NCBI GenBank assembly: GCA_019408975.1
Contig: DXVA01000267.1
Location: 1 to 6,154 of the forward strand
Source: Lentisphaeria bacterium
GTDB taxonomy: Bacteria > Verrucomicrobiota > Lentisphaeria > Victivallales > UBA1829
Length of the DNA: 6,154 bases
Direction: 5' to 3'
The notes below the pieces were generated by a model. It saw only the letters and a program-made list of their open reading frames with translations, was not told the origin of the DNA and did no database searches. Shown one piece after another: positions 1 to 6,154 of the stretch (within the stretch, counting starts at the first letter, position 1; every line of letters begins with the position of its first letter). Made by a program: the position numbers and the translations under genes.

Positions 1-214
1 AAACCGCTCCATGGCGAGAACTTGATTTATCAAGTTCGAGAGCTCCGGCGGAATCTCAGTGGTGATGCCGCTGTCCCGGCGGCTCTCGAAGCTTCGCTTC
101 TCGTCCGTTAGCGGTTGGAACCGCCGCCGGAGGGAGAAAGAACATGAGGGCTGCGCGCCCTCATACTCCGCGGCAGGTGAGAATCACCTGCACCTCGGCA
201 AACCAAGTTTGCCG
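1..214. repeat. Cluster of short perfect inverted repeats (structured non-coding or repeat element)
   Basis: Six compact inverted repeats lie in about 200 bases. They are 18-37 (9-base arms GAACTTGAT/ATCAAGTTC), 87-96 (CGAAGCTTCG, self-complementary), 111-124 (GCGGTT/AACCGC), 144-164 (ATGAGGGC/GCCCTCAT, 5-base loop), 173-191 (GCAGGTGA/TCACCTGC, 3-base loop) and 196-214 (CGGCAAAC/GTTTGCCG, 3-base loop). Longer pairings nest around the first ones: 2-8 with 110-116, 15-20 with 98-103, 37-43 with 82-88. CCGGCGG occurs directly at 45-51 and 76-82 and inverted at 124-130. None of the stems has a long T-run, so they are poor intrinsic terminators; 196-214 followed by TCTTT is the nearest to one. The arms are read directly from the sequence. 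Calling it a dispersed repeat or structured RNA is inference. No convincing gene was found across 1-246. Confidence 0.5.
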
Positions 215-262
215 TCTTTGGAGAAGCCGTAATCGGTGTATCGTTTTTGCCGGTCTTTACGC

Positions 263-330
263 AAAATATCATTTTTTTCAATTATTTTTATTTTACCCTC
301 TTGACACTGGTATATAACGGTTGTTATAAT
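263..330 (+). promoter_or_regulatory. Consensus sigma-70-type promoter of the regulator gene, with A/T-rich upstream stretch
   Basis: A -35 box TTGACA (301-306) and a -10 box TATAAT (325-330) match the housekeeping consensus at all twelve positions, separated by 18 bases. The stretch at 263-294 just upstream is almost entirely A and T and could act as an UP element. Transcription would start near 337, giving a leader of about 45 bases before the ATG at 382. The promoter lies inside the longest possible open frame of the regulator (from a TTG at 247), which argues that the short start is the real one. A consensus promoter is expected to be strong, so the overlapping palindrome probably restrains it. 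Confidence 0.8.
313..328. promoter_or_regulatory. Palindromic operator overlapping the -10 box
   Basis: TATAAC (313-318) and GTTATA (323-328) are perfect inverted arms around GGTT. The right arm covers four of the six bases of the -10 box, so a bound protein would block RNA polymerase. GntR-family proteins bind short, A/T-rich palindromes as dimers, and the gene directly downstream encodes one. Autorepression is therefore the simplest reading, but the binding partner is inferred. Confidence 0.6.
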
Positions 331-350
331 TACTGGAAACATAAGAAAGG

Positions 351-378
351 GAACCGGGACAAAGCCCGGGTTCGGGAG
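351..378 (+). promoter_or_regulatory. Leader hairpin abutting the Shine-Dalgarno sequence of the regulator
   Basis: GAACCGGG (351-358) pairs with 365-373 through eight base pairs with one bulged G (370) and the loop ACAAAG. The Shine-Dalgarno-like GGGAG (374-378) follows at once and lies only three bases from the ATG at 382, closer than usual. A stem ending right at the ribosome binding site could lower or tune translation of the regulator. The pairing is visible; any function is inference. Confidence 0.4.
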
Positions 379-381
379 ATT

Positions 382-1425
382 ATGCCGGAAGCGATTTACA
401 ATGAATTAAGCAGCCGCTTGGAACAGTATATTTCCGAGCATGGACTGACGGGAAAACTGCCGGGGCTTCAGAAACTGGCGAAGATTCTGGGGGCGAATCA
501 CATCACGGTGAGGAAGGCTGTGGAACTGCTGGTCGACAGAGGACGCCTTGAAGTGATTCCGTCCAAGGGGACTTTTGTGTGCAGGAAAGTTCCGCGTCTG
601 CGGAATCACCGCCTGATCGGGGTTGTCGGAGCTTTCGGTTCCGGTTACTGCCGGGAGATGCTTTTCGAGCGCCTGAACGCTTCCGTTTCGGATTCCGGTT
701 ACAAGTGTATGGATATCGCAAACAATCCGCGCCTCTTTTTTGCGAATCCGCGCCTTCTGCTTCAATTTCCTGTGGATGGGTATATATTCCTCGGCGATTC
801 TCTGAACCGTTCGATTCTCGAAACTCTTATGGAGGACGGCATTCCCGTGATCTGCACAATCAATTCCAATTTCCCGGAAGTGAACCATGTCGGCATGGAC
901 CATTTCGACGGATATGCGCGTGTATTGAAACTGCTGCTCCGGCAGGGATGCAGGAGAATTGCCTTTCTTGATTACGAACGTGCCGGAGATTTCAGAAATT
1001 ATATTGAAGATATCCGGAATGTTTTCATTTCCGTATTGGGAACCCGGTTCGATCCCGCTCTGTTTGCAACTCATGATTCCGCCGCTTATTACCGCCGTTA
1101 CGGGGAATCTTATCATGAAGCTGCCGCCATGGAGACGATCAGCGCGTGGAGCGCTTCTCCACCGGATGCCGTGGTGACGATTCCGCCCATGACTTCTTTG
1201 CTGAAACGGCATTTCCCCTCGGTTACGCTCGTCAATTTCCGGGATTATTCCCATCAGTCCGCCTGTGACATTCACGCATATGCGGATCTTTCGGAGGTAC
1301 TGCGATGCGCCGTCAGACGGATGCTTGAATTGTTCGACGGAGATGAAGAACTGAAAGAAATAAGAATTCCATTTATCATAACGCAAAGGGATGGACAACG
1401 TGAATGTCTGCAAGAGACCGGATGA
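382..1425 (+). CDS. GntR-type winged-helix transcriptional regulator with LacI-like sugar-sensing domain
   Basis: This 347-residue cytoplasmic protein is probably a ligand-responsive repressor. Residues 4-67 form a GntR-like winged helix: KLPGLQKLAKILG leads into the recognition helix HITVRKAVELL (40-50), and a wing ends in SKGTFV (61-66). Residues 77-347 resemble the periplasmic-binding-protein fold of LacI regulators, with VDGYIFLG (131-138), GIPVIC (153-158), VGMDHFDG (170-177) and GCRRIAFL (189-196) in the expected order. This fusion is found in AraR-type regulators and is common in Lentisphaerota. The frame is open back to a TTG at 247, but the added residues are hydrophobic and Phe/Tyr-rich and that stretch contains the promoter, so ATG 382 is preferred. 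It heads the locus and probably controls itself and nearby genes. The ligand cannot be read from sequence. The family is near certain; target genes are inferred. Confidence 0.9.
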   Translation: MPEAIYNELSSRLEQYISEHGLTGKLPGLQKLAKILGANHITVRKAVELLVDRGRLEVIPSKGTFVCRKVPRLRNHRLIGVVGAFGSGYCREMLFERLNASVSDSGYKCMDIANNPRLFFANPRLLLQFPVDGYIFLGDSLNRSILETLMEDGIPVICTINSNFPEVNHVGMDHFDGYARVLKLLLRQGCRRIAFLDYERAGDFRNYIEDIRNVFISVLGTRFDPALFATHDSAAYYRRYGESYHEAAAMETISAWSASPPDAVVTIPPMTSLLKRHFPSVTLVNFRDYSHQSACDIHAYADLSEVLRCAVRRMLELFDGDEELKEIRIPFIITQRDGQRECLQETG

Positions 1426-1541
1426 AAATGGTTGAGGAACTGAAAGAAAGCGGTTCCAGTATGATTTTTTGGGGAATCTGGTGTTTTAGGAGCCACAGTG
1501 AAAGCTGGCATTCAAAAAGAGACGGAATGTTTGAAAATTAG
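1422..1541 (+). CDS. Possible 39-residue small ORF overlapping the regulator stop
   Basis: An ATG at 1422 overlaps the regulator's TGA (ATGA) and opens a 39-codon frame ending in TAG at 1539-1541. The peptide begins MKMVEELKESGSSMIFWGIW and is rich in Trp, Ser and charged residues, with no recognisable domain. The ATGA overlap would suit translational coupling, but there is no good Shine-Dalgarno sequence and the length is within chance for a 134-base gap. It may be a spurious frame or decayed remnant. I see no promoter or terminator in the gap between the regulator and the carboxypeptidase. Confidence 0.15.
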   Translation: MKMVEELKESGSSMIFWGIWCFRSHSESWHSKRDGMFEN

Positions 1542-1559
1542 GATGATATAAGGAGAATC

Positions 1560-2696
1560 ATGTTACAGATTCAAAAAACCTCGGAGAGTTTTAATGCTGC
1601 GGCAGCGGAGATTACATTGGACGGGGGTGGATGCGAGGTGTCTTTCACCGGGTCTCCGCATGGCGGAATTGCAGCTCTCTGGTTCCATTTCCGGATTTTT
1701 AATGACGGAAAAGATTCCCTGCCTCCTCTGATGAGATTGAGGTTGAAACACATCATGACCATGCTGGGCGCCGGCAGCGGCGACTTCTGCCCTGTGATTC
1801 GTTATGGAGAAGGACAGTGGAAGCGCCTGACAGAGGGAACTTTATGTGTGCGCGAAGATGGACATCGAAGCGTTTGCTGGCAGGTGGAAACTCCGGAAAG
1901 CGGAGAATATGCGGAACTGGCATTTTGTTATCCTTATGGATTCAATGAATTCGAAACAATGCTGAAAGATACCGGAGGCTATTGGAAATGCAGTGAAATC
2001 GGCGTTTCCACAGCCGGACGGAGTTTTCTACGGATTTCCAACTGTTGCGGTTCAGAATCGGAAAAACGCAAAGGATGTTATCTTTTTGCCCGTCAGCATG
2101 CGGCTGAAACATCAGGTGCATGGGTGCTTGACGGAATTCTCAGGCGACTGGCGGAACTGAATGTGACTTTTCCTGTATGGTGCGTGCCTTTTGCCGATAT
2201 TGACGGTGTCGTCGAAGGAAATTACGGCAAAGACTCCTTTCCGCAGGATATCAACCGTGCCTGGGGCCCGTATGCGCCGATGCGTCATGAAAATATGGTC
2301 ATGATTCAGGATTTGAATCTGTGGAAGTTGCGGGTGATTCCTGAAGAGTCTGCCATTTTTGATTTTCACAGCCCCGGCGCTGCGGAAAAAGGAGTATATT
2401 CATTTTTGCAGAAAGCCGTCCCGGCAGATTCCCGTTTTTATCACTGGATTCAGGAAACCGGCAGGGCATTGCAGCCTTATTCCCATGAGGAGTTCGTCAA
2501 ATATGGAAAATACAAAAAGTTTGCCGCATGGGGTGATTTTTATAATCTTTCCGAATTTGCTTTCAATACCCTTGATATTTCCTTTGCTTCCATTGAAACA
2601 AGTTATTATGAGGCAGGACAGCAGATTCTTGAAATAAAGGATTACCGGAAAATCGGTGCGATTTTTGCCGAGCGGCTTGTATCGTATCTGCAATGA
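1560..2696 (+). CDS. M14-family zinc carboxypeptidase-like protein
   Basis: This 378-residue protein resembles the cytosolic (AGBL/Nna1-like) branch of M14 metallocarboxypeptidases, which cut C-terminal or side-chain residues from peptides. A beta-rich N-terminal domain of the M14_N type covers about 15-125 (WFHFRIFNDG near 41-50, CYPYGFNEFE near 123-132). The catalytic domain has the zinc motif HxxE (H180 and E183, in ARQHAAETSGAW), the substrate-binding pair N232-R233 (QDINRAWG), the third zinc ligand H270 (FDFH) and the general-base Glu E346 (SIETSYYE). All key residues are present, so it is probably active. There is no signal peptide, which suggests a cytoplasmic location. AGGAG at 1551-1555 is four bases before the ATG. 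No clear promoter precedes it, so it is probably read with the regulator. The substrate is unknown; a peptide or glycopeptide fragment is a guess. Deacylase-like M14 relatives are a less likely alternative. Confidence 0.85.
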   Translation: MLQIQKTSESFNAAAAEITLDGGGCEVSFTGSPHGGIAALWFHFRIFNDGKDSLPPLMRLRLKHIMTMLGAGSGDFCPVIRYGEGQWKRLTEGTLCVREDGHRSVCWQVETPESGEYAELAFCYPYGFNEFETMLKDTGGYWKCSEIGVSTAGRSFLRISNCCGSESEKRKGCYLFARQHAAETSGAWVLDGILRRLAELNVTFPVWCVPFADIDGVVEGNYGKDSFPQDINRAWGPYAPMRHENMVMIQDLNLWKLRVIPEESAIFDFHSPGAAEKGVYSFLQKAVPADSRFYHWIQETGRALQPYSHEEFVKYGKYKKFAAWGDFYNLSEFAFNTLDISFASIETSYYEAGQQILEIKDYRKIGAIFAERLVSYLQ

Positions 2697-2748
2697 TTCT
2701 GCTTGCAGGCAGATTCATTTGTTTGGAAAAACGGTTTCAGGCGGGATA

Positions 2749-2778
2749 TTGAATGAAACAGTTATCATATTTTATAAT
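2749..2778 (+). promoter_or_regulatory. Probable promoter of the pseudopilin-glycosidase unit
   Basis: TTGAAT (2749-2754) and TATAAT (2773-2778) are 18 bases apart, giving a perfect -10 box and four of six matches in the -35 box. Transcription would begin near 2785, just before the Shine-Dalgarno AAGGA (2790-2794). The 107-base gap after the carboxypeptidase otherwise holds only a weak five-base stem (2698-2713). The box positions overlap the ATG at 2753, which supports the later start at 2804 for the pseudopilin. The stretch 2755-2770 resembles the upstream operator at 11 of 16 positions. Confidence 0.6.
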
Positions 2779-2803
2779 TAAACGAAAGAAAGGAAGAGAA
2801 AGT

Positions 2804-3550
2804 ATGAAAAGACATATTTTCACTTTGATAGAGCTCCTCGTTGTGATTGCGATCATCGCGATTCTTGCGGGACTTCTTATGCCGGCATTGAATCAGGCAA
2901 GGGAGAAGGCACGTTTTATTTCCTGTGCCGCCAACCAGAAAACGCTCGGAACAGCCATGAACATGTACTGCGACGACTATAAATCGCATATGCCTTACGA
3001 TGAACTGAAAACCAATGCCGCCGGAATGTTTATGATGACGTATATGGATCGCAGAAAGGGGGTGCCGCCGTATCTGCTGGTTACTCTCGGCTATTACGGG
3101 AGAGGCGGAAGTGATATGACCGGATTCTATCTGCCCGTGTTGCGGAAACATTTCAAATGCCCCTCCGATCCCGGCGATCCTGCCGGAGCAAGGCTGAAAG
3201 GAACGTTTTATGCGCCGGATTCATGGGGCGGCGATGCGCATATCTCCTACTCTCTGGCTGTTTTCGACGATATGCTGATGAAACGCTGGTACACTCCTGA
3301 CGGGCTTGCCACACCCGGAAAATACGGCAGGGACCGGAACAGCGGAACAACGGTTGCTCCCGGGAATTTCATCGCCGCGGATTCCATTCCGTATGCCGGA
3401 ACCATCTATTTCCGCAATCATCGCACTCAAATGAATGTCCTGGCAATCGGAGGGCATGTCTCCGTATTGAAATATCCTTCCCACTTATGGATTGATGGAG
3501 ATAAGGCATCCAAAAAGAAATATATGGATTACATGGATCAGCGTCAGTAA
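2804..3550 (+). CDS. Type II secretion/pilin-like protein (prepilin N-terminal methylation domain, DUF1559-like)
   Basis: This 248-residue protein starts with a class III prepilin signal: a short basic leader (MKRHI), then FTLIELLVVIAIIAILAGLL with the conserved Glu at +5 (E10) of the predicted mature chain. The hydrophobic helix (6-28) would anchor it in the inner membrane or pack into a pseudopilus. The helix continues into ALNQAREKAR, followed by SCAANQKTLGTAMNMYCDDY (40-59), CPSD (119-122) and a late histidine region with H206 and NVLAIGGHV (211-219), a variant of the family NVLFxDGHV ending. The residue before the cleavage site is Ile (I5) rather than the usual Gly, an oddity. Lentisphaerota and Planctomycetota encode many such proteins next to glycosidases; their role is unsettled. 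The start at 2804 has a good Shine-Dalgarno AAGGA, and the earlier ATG at 2753 lies in the promoter. It is followed 18 bases later by the glycosidase gene. Confidence 0.92.
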   Translation: MKRHIFTLIELLVVIAIIAILAGLLMPALNQAREKARFISCAANQKTLGTAMNMYCDDYKSHMPYDELKTNAAGMFMMTYMDRRKGVPPYLLVTLGYYGRGGSDMTGFYLPVLRKHFKCPSDPGDPAGARLKGTFYAPDSWGGDAHISYSLAVFDDMLMKRWYTPDGLATPGKYGRDRNSGTTVAPGNFIAADSIPYAGTIYFRNHRTQMNVLAIGGHVSVLKYPSHLWIDGDKASKKKYMDYMDQRQ

Positions 3551-3568
3551 AAGTGTGGAGAAGATCTG

Positions 3569-6154
3569 ATGAGATTACTGTTCGTTATTTTGCTTTGCTT
3601 CGTTTCCCTGACTCTTTTTTCTCTGGAACTTCAACCATTGAAAGCGTCAAAGGAAGTCGGCAGTTTCATCCTGAAAATGCGCTTCCGCGAGAATTTTAAT
3701 TTGAAGAAACTGCCGGCAATGGATTTTGCCGTGAAAGATGGGGCATTTGCCTGCGGCGGGAGACTTGTCCCGCTTAATCCTGTCACCGGAAGCAGGGAGA
3801 TCGATTTTGAGGCATCGCTCGGCACGGTGCGGAAACTGACTTCCCGGTGCGGCATTACGATTTCCGGTGTCCCGGCAGGGGGCGTGGTTTATGAGGTTCA
3901 GCCTGTGGTCTTTCATGAAGATGATCTTTCAAAAGGTCTGGACTTTGAATCGCCGGAACGGAGCGGTGTCTGGACTGCGAATCTTGGAGCGAAAGCTTCG
4001 TGGAGCGGGAAATACCCGTCCGGGGGAAAAGGCTGCCTGCGGGCGGAGTGGGGAGTTCACCAGATGGTTTCCCTGCTTCCGGGGGAACGGGACTGGACGC
4101 GCTATACGGAACTGCGTTTCAAGGTCCGGTATCCGGAAACCGGAGAACGCAACCGGAACATGTTTCTGTTCGACGGAAAGGCGGTGCATCGCCCCGGCAT
4201 CAACGACACGATTCCGGGGGGACGCCTTGATCTGTTCCAGGAAAGCCGCAGGACTTTCAGGCTTGACCTGCGGGCATTGAAGAAGCATAATCCCGACATT
4301 GATCTTTCCAATATCATGGCTGTCCAGTTTTTCTGGAGTTCGACGCCGGTTGTCGGTGAAACCGTTTTCTATTTCGACGATGTGCAGCTGTTGACCGCCG
4401 AGGACCTTGAAAGGGAAAAGAAAGACGGATACCGCAGGCAGTTTGCGGAACTCCGCAACATGGTTCCCGGCGCGAAGATAAAGAAATGGGAGGGGGAAAT
4501 CCACGCGCTGGAGCAGTGGTTTGAAGCGGAAAAATATGAAGCTCTGGACAAAGGCGTGACTGCATTGAAGGAAAAAATTGTGAATTCGACGGTTCTCGGC
4601 AATGAGGACTTGCGGATTGTCGCAGTAGATTCCTCGGAGAAAGTTATGCGTGACACGATGTTTCCATACAGGAGTTTTCCTGTTCAGATTTCCGCGGCGG
4701 GAAACGAACGGGAAAGTTTTCAGGCGGTTCTGGCTCTTTCCAGACCGTTGAAACAAGTGCGATTTACGGCTGGTGAACTGCGGGGAGAGGGCGGCAAGGT
4801 GATTCCCGCCGGAAATGTCCGTATCAACCCGGTCGGGTATGTGGAGGTAACGGAAGCGACTTTTTATCAATCCAGCCGGATCGGTTTCTGGCCGGATATT
4901 CTGCACCGGAATCGTCCGTTCGATCTGCCGGAACGTGTTCAGCCGTTCATGGTGACGGTTACGGTTCCCGCCGGGCAGCCTTCCGGAATCTATACCGGGA
5001 AACTGACCTTGACGGCGGACGGCATGGAATCGCGAACCGTGGAGTATCGGGTGAAAGTATATTCATTCAGCCTGCCGCGGAAAGGGAAGGCGAAGACGTT
5101 CATCTCGTTCAATTATGCTCCGGACGATCCAGTCTTGCGGCGCAGAGTGTATGATCTTGTTTTTGATTACCGCCTGAATCCAGTTGCCATGTACCCGAAG
5201 CTGTTCAAGAAGAAAGTGAACACCCGTTTTCTGCCGTTCCCGGAGGATCTTGAATACTGTCTGCGGAAGGGAATGAATTTCATGGCGTTCGGGTTCATGG
5301 AAGACCAGCAGGCGAAGGACTCGCAATGCTTCGACGAAGAATACATTCAGGCTGTATTGAAGTGGATCGGCAGATGGCGCCCGTTCCTGAAAGAGAAAGG
5401 AGCGTGGGATATTGCCTATATGCTGGGGTTCGATGAGATCATGCACCGGTCAGCCGCCGTTCGCGGCAGGCATCTGAAAGAGGCGGAGAAGATATGCAGG
5501 CGCATCAAACAGGCATATCCTGACTGCAAGATAGCCAATATCGGCAAATTGATGACGATCCCCGCCGAACTGATGGACAAGTGGTATAACATTCCGATGG
5601 ACAGCCGGAAGTTCAAGCATCTGCTTCGCCGGGGAAAAGGAGTCGGATTCTACTGGGCGTATGAAGACCCGTCTTTCATGCTGGATCTTCCCGGCATTGC
5701 TCCGCGCATGTGCAGCTGGATGGCATTCAGGGAGAATGCCGATGGAATCGGTTATTATTCCTCCATACGGCTCCATGCCACTTTTACGGAGAAGAACAGA
5801 CTCACGCCCGAGAAATCAAGACTGGCGCACAATAATGAAAAGGGATATGGCATCTGCAATGAAAACTGCTGCCCGGACCCTGTTCCGGTTTCTCTGGACT
5901 GGGACAGGACACAGTACAGGGTCTGTTCAAAAAGCTATGCACGGAATGGCGACGGGCTTCTCTTTCATCCAGCGCCGGATCATACGCTTCTGGCGTCTTT
6001 CAGGCTTGTTTCGATTCGCGATGGAATTGAGGATTTCGAGTATTTCAAACTTCTGGAAGAACTTTCCGGCGGCAGGCATCCGCTGCTGAAGATTCCGGCT
6101 TCTCTGGTGACTCTTGAATCTTATACGAAAAACAGCGAGGCTGTTCTGGCATAT
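3569..6154 (+). CDS. Large exported GH123/DUF4091-type glycosidase-like protein, 3' end outside the window
   Basis: The frame is open without a stop for 862 codons to the window edge. A hydrophobic start (MRLLFVILLCFVSLTLFS) suggests export, although the cleavage site is weak. In order there are: a short beta region; a carbohydrate-binding-like jelly roll (about 117-274, ending FYFDDVQLL); a charged helical linker (277-342); a beta-sandwich (347-503, ending SFSLP); and a barrel-type catalytic region. The latter has the adjacent acid pair D622-E623 (MLGFDEIMH), an aromatic YWAY (695-698) and the C-terminal signature NGDG (793-796) with SIRDGIEDFEYF (815-826). GH123 enzymes use an adjacent Asp-Glu pair for substrate-assisted removal of beta-GalNAc. 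That fits here, but divergent DUF4091 proteins may have other substrates or none. GTGGAG (3555-3560) is a good ribosome binding site eight bases from ATG. It shares a transcript with the pseudopilin. The protein probably ends soon after the window edge. Confidence 0.85.
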   Translation, partial: MRLLFVILLCFVSLTLFSLELQPLKASKEVGSFILKMRFRENFNLKKLPAMDFAVKDGAFACGGRLVPLNPVTGSREIDFEASLGTVRKLTSRCGITISGVPAGGVVYEVQPVVFHEDDLSKGLDFESPERSGVWTANLGAKASWSGKYPSGGKGCLRAEWGVHQMVSLLPGERDWTRYTELRFKVRYPETGERNRNMFLFDGKAVHRPGINDTIPGGRLDLFQESRRTFRLDLRALKKHNPDIDLSNIMAVQFFWSSTPVVGETVFYFDDVQLLTAEDLEREKKDGYRRQFAELRNMVPGAKIKKWEGEIHALEQWFEAEKYEALDKGVTALKEKIVNSTVLGNEDLRIVAVDSSEKVMRDTMFPYRSFPVQISAAGNERESFQAVLALSRPLKQVRFTAGELRGEGGKVIPAGNVRINPVGYVEVTEATFYQSSRIGFWPDILHRNRPFDLPERVQPFMVTVTVPAGQPSGIYTGKLTLTADGMESRTVEYRVKVYSFSLPRKGKAKTFISFNYAPDDPVLRRRVYDLVFDYRLNPVAMYPKLFKKKVNTRFLPFPEDLEYCLRKGMNFMAFGFMEDQQAKDSQCFDEEYIQAVLKWIGRWRPFLKEKGAWDIAYMLGFDEIMHRSAAVRGRHLKEAEKICRRIKQAYPDCKIANIGKLMTIPAELMDKWYNIPMDSRKFKHLLRRGKGVGFYWAYEDPSFMLDLPGIAPRMCSWMAFRENADGIGYYSSIRLHATFTEKNRLTPEKSRLAHNNEKGYGICNENCCPDPVPVSLDWDRTQYRVCSKSYARNGDGLLFHPAPDHTLLASFRLVSIRDGIEDFEYFKLLEELSGGRHPLLKIPASLVTLESYTKNSEAVLAY

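Noticed and set aside
1..214. CRISPR array or integron attC site
   Set aside because: The inverted repeats have different arms and no regular direct repeat or spacer pattern, and no matching core-site pair of the attC type was found.
247..381. Upstream extension of the regulator from TTG 247
   Set aside because: The extra 45 residues are Phe/Tyr/Asn-rich, match nothing in GntR proteins, and coincide with a consensus promoter and operator.
406..1413. 335-residue open frame on the minus strand
   Set aside because: It lies wholly antisense to the regulator, whose domains are clearly recognisable; the antisense product has no recognisable motif and no ribosome binding site.
2698..2713. Possible intrinsic terminator after the carboxypeptidase gene
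   Set aside because: The stem TCTGC/GCAGA is only five pairs and the following sequence has no continuous T-run, so it is too weak to call.
3929..4906. 325-residue open frame on the minus strand
   Set aside because: It is antisense to the glycosidase-like gene, which is continuous through this stretch with recognisable domains. The antisense frame is Arg- and Pro-rich, as expected for a shadow of G/C-rich coding DNA.
5661..6089. 142-residue open frame on the + strand
   Set aside because: It is out of frame within the glycosidase-like gene, which keeps the conserved RDGIEDFEY signature in its own frame here; there is no sign of a frameshift.

Overview
The window looks like part of a carbohydrate-degradation locus from a bacterium of the PVC group, most likely Lentisphaerota (Victivallis-like). 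Three things suggest this. One is a short pseudopilin-type protein with the FTLIELLVVIAIIAILAG start that these genomes carry in large numbers. The second is a GntR-type DNA-binding domain fused to a LacI-like sugar sensor. The third is a large DUF4091/GH123-type glycosidase-like protein directly after the pseudopilin. This is an inference from gene content; no rRNA or tRNA is present to confirm it, and Kiritimatiellota or Planctomycetota are alternatives.

Layout. Positions 1-246 have no convincing gene but hold an unusual cluster of short perfect inverted repeats. Positions 263-381 are a regulatory region: an A/T-rich stretch, a full-consensus sigma-70-type promoter (TTGACA, 18 bases, TATAAT), a perfect palindrome overlapping its -10 box, and a short leader with a hairpin against the Shine-Dalgarno sequence. 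The + strand then carries a GntR/LacI-like regulator (382-1425), an M14-family zinc carboxypeptidase-like protein (1560-2696), a second promoter (2749-2778), a pseudopilin-like protein (2804-3550) and a large glycosidase-like protein (3569 to beyond 6154). The last gene is cut by the window end.

How the genes may work together. The regulator probably senses a small ligand, perhaps a sugar or glycopeptide fragment, and may repress its own promoter through the palindrome. The carboxypeptidase gene follows with a 134-base gap and no clear promoter of its own, so it is probably read from the regulator promoter. The pseudopilin and the glycosidase are 18 bases apart and share the second promoter. 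The glycosidase has an Asp-Glu pair and the RDGIEDFEY signature of GH123-type enzymes, whose characterised members release beta-linked N-acetylgalactosamine. A possible reading is breakdown of GalNAc-containing host glycans or glycoproteins, with glycan removal outside the cytoplasm and peptide trimming inside. The substrate and the link between the two transcription units are inference.
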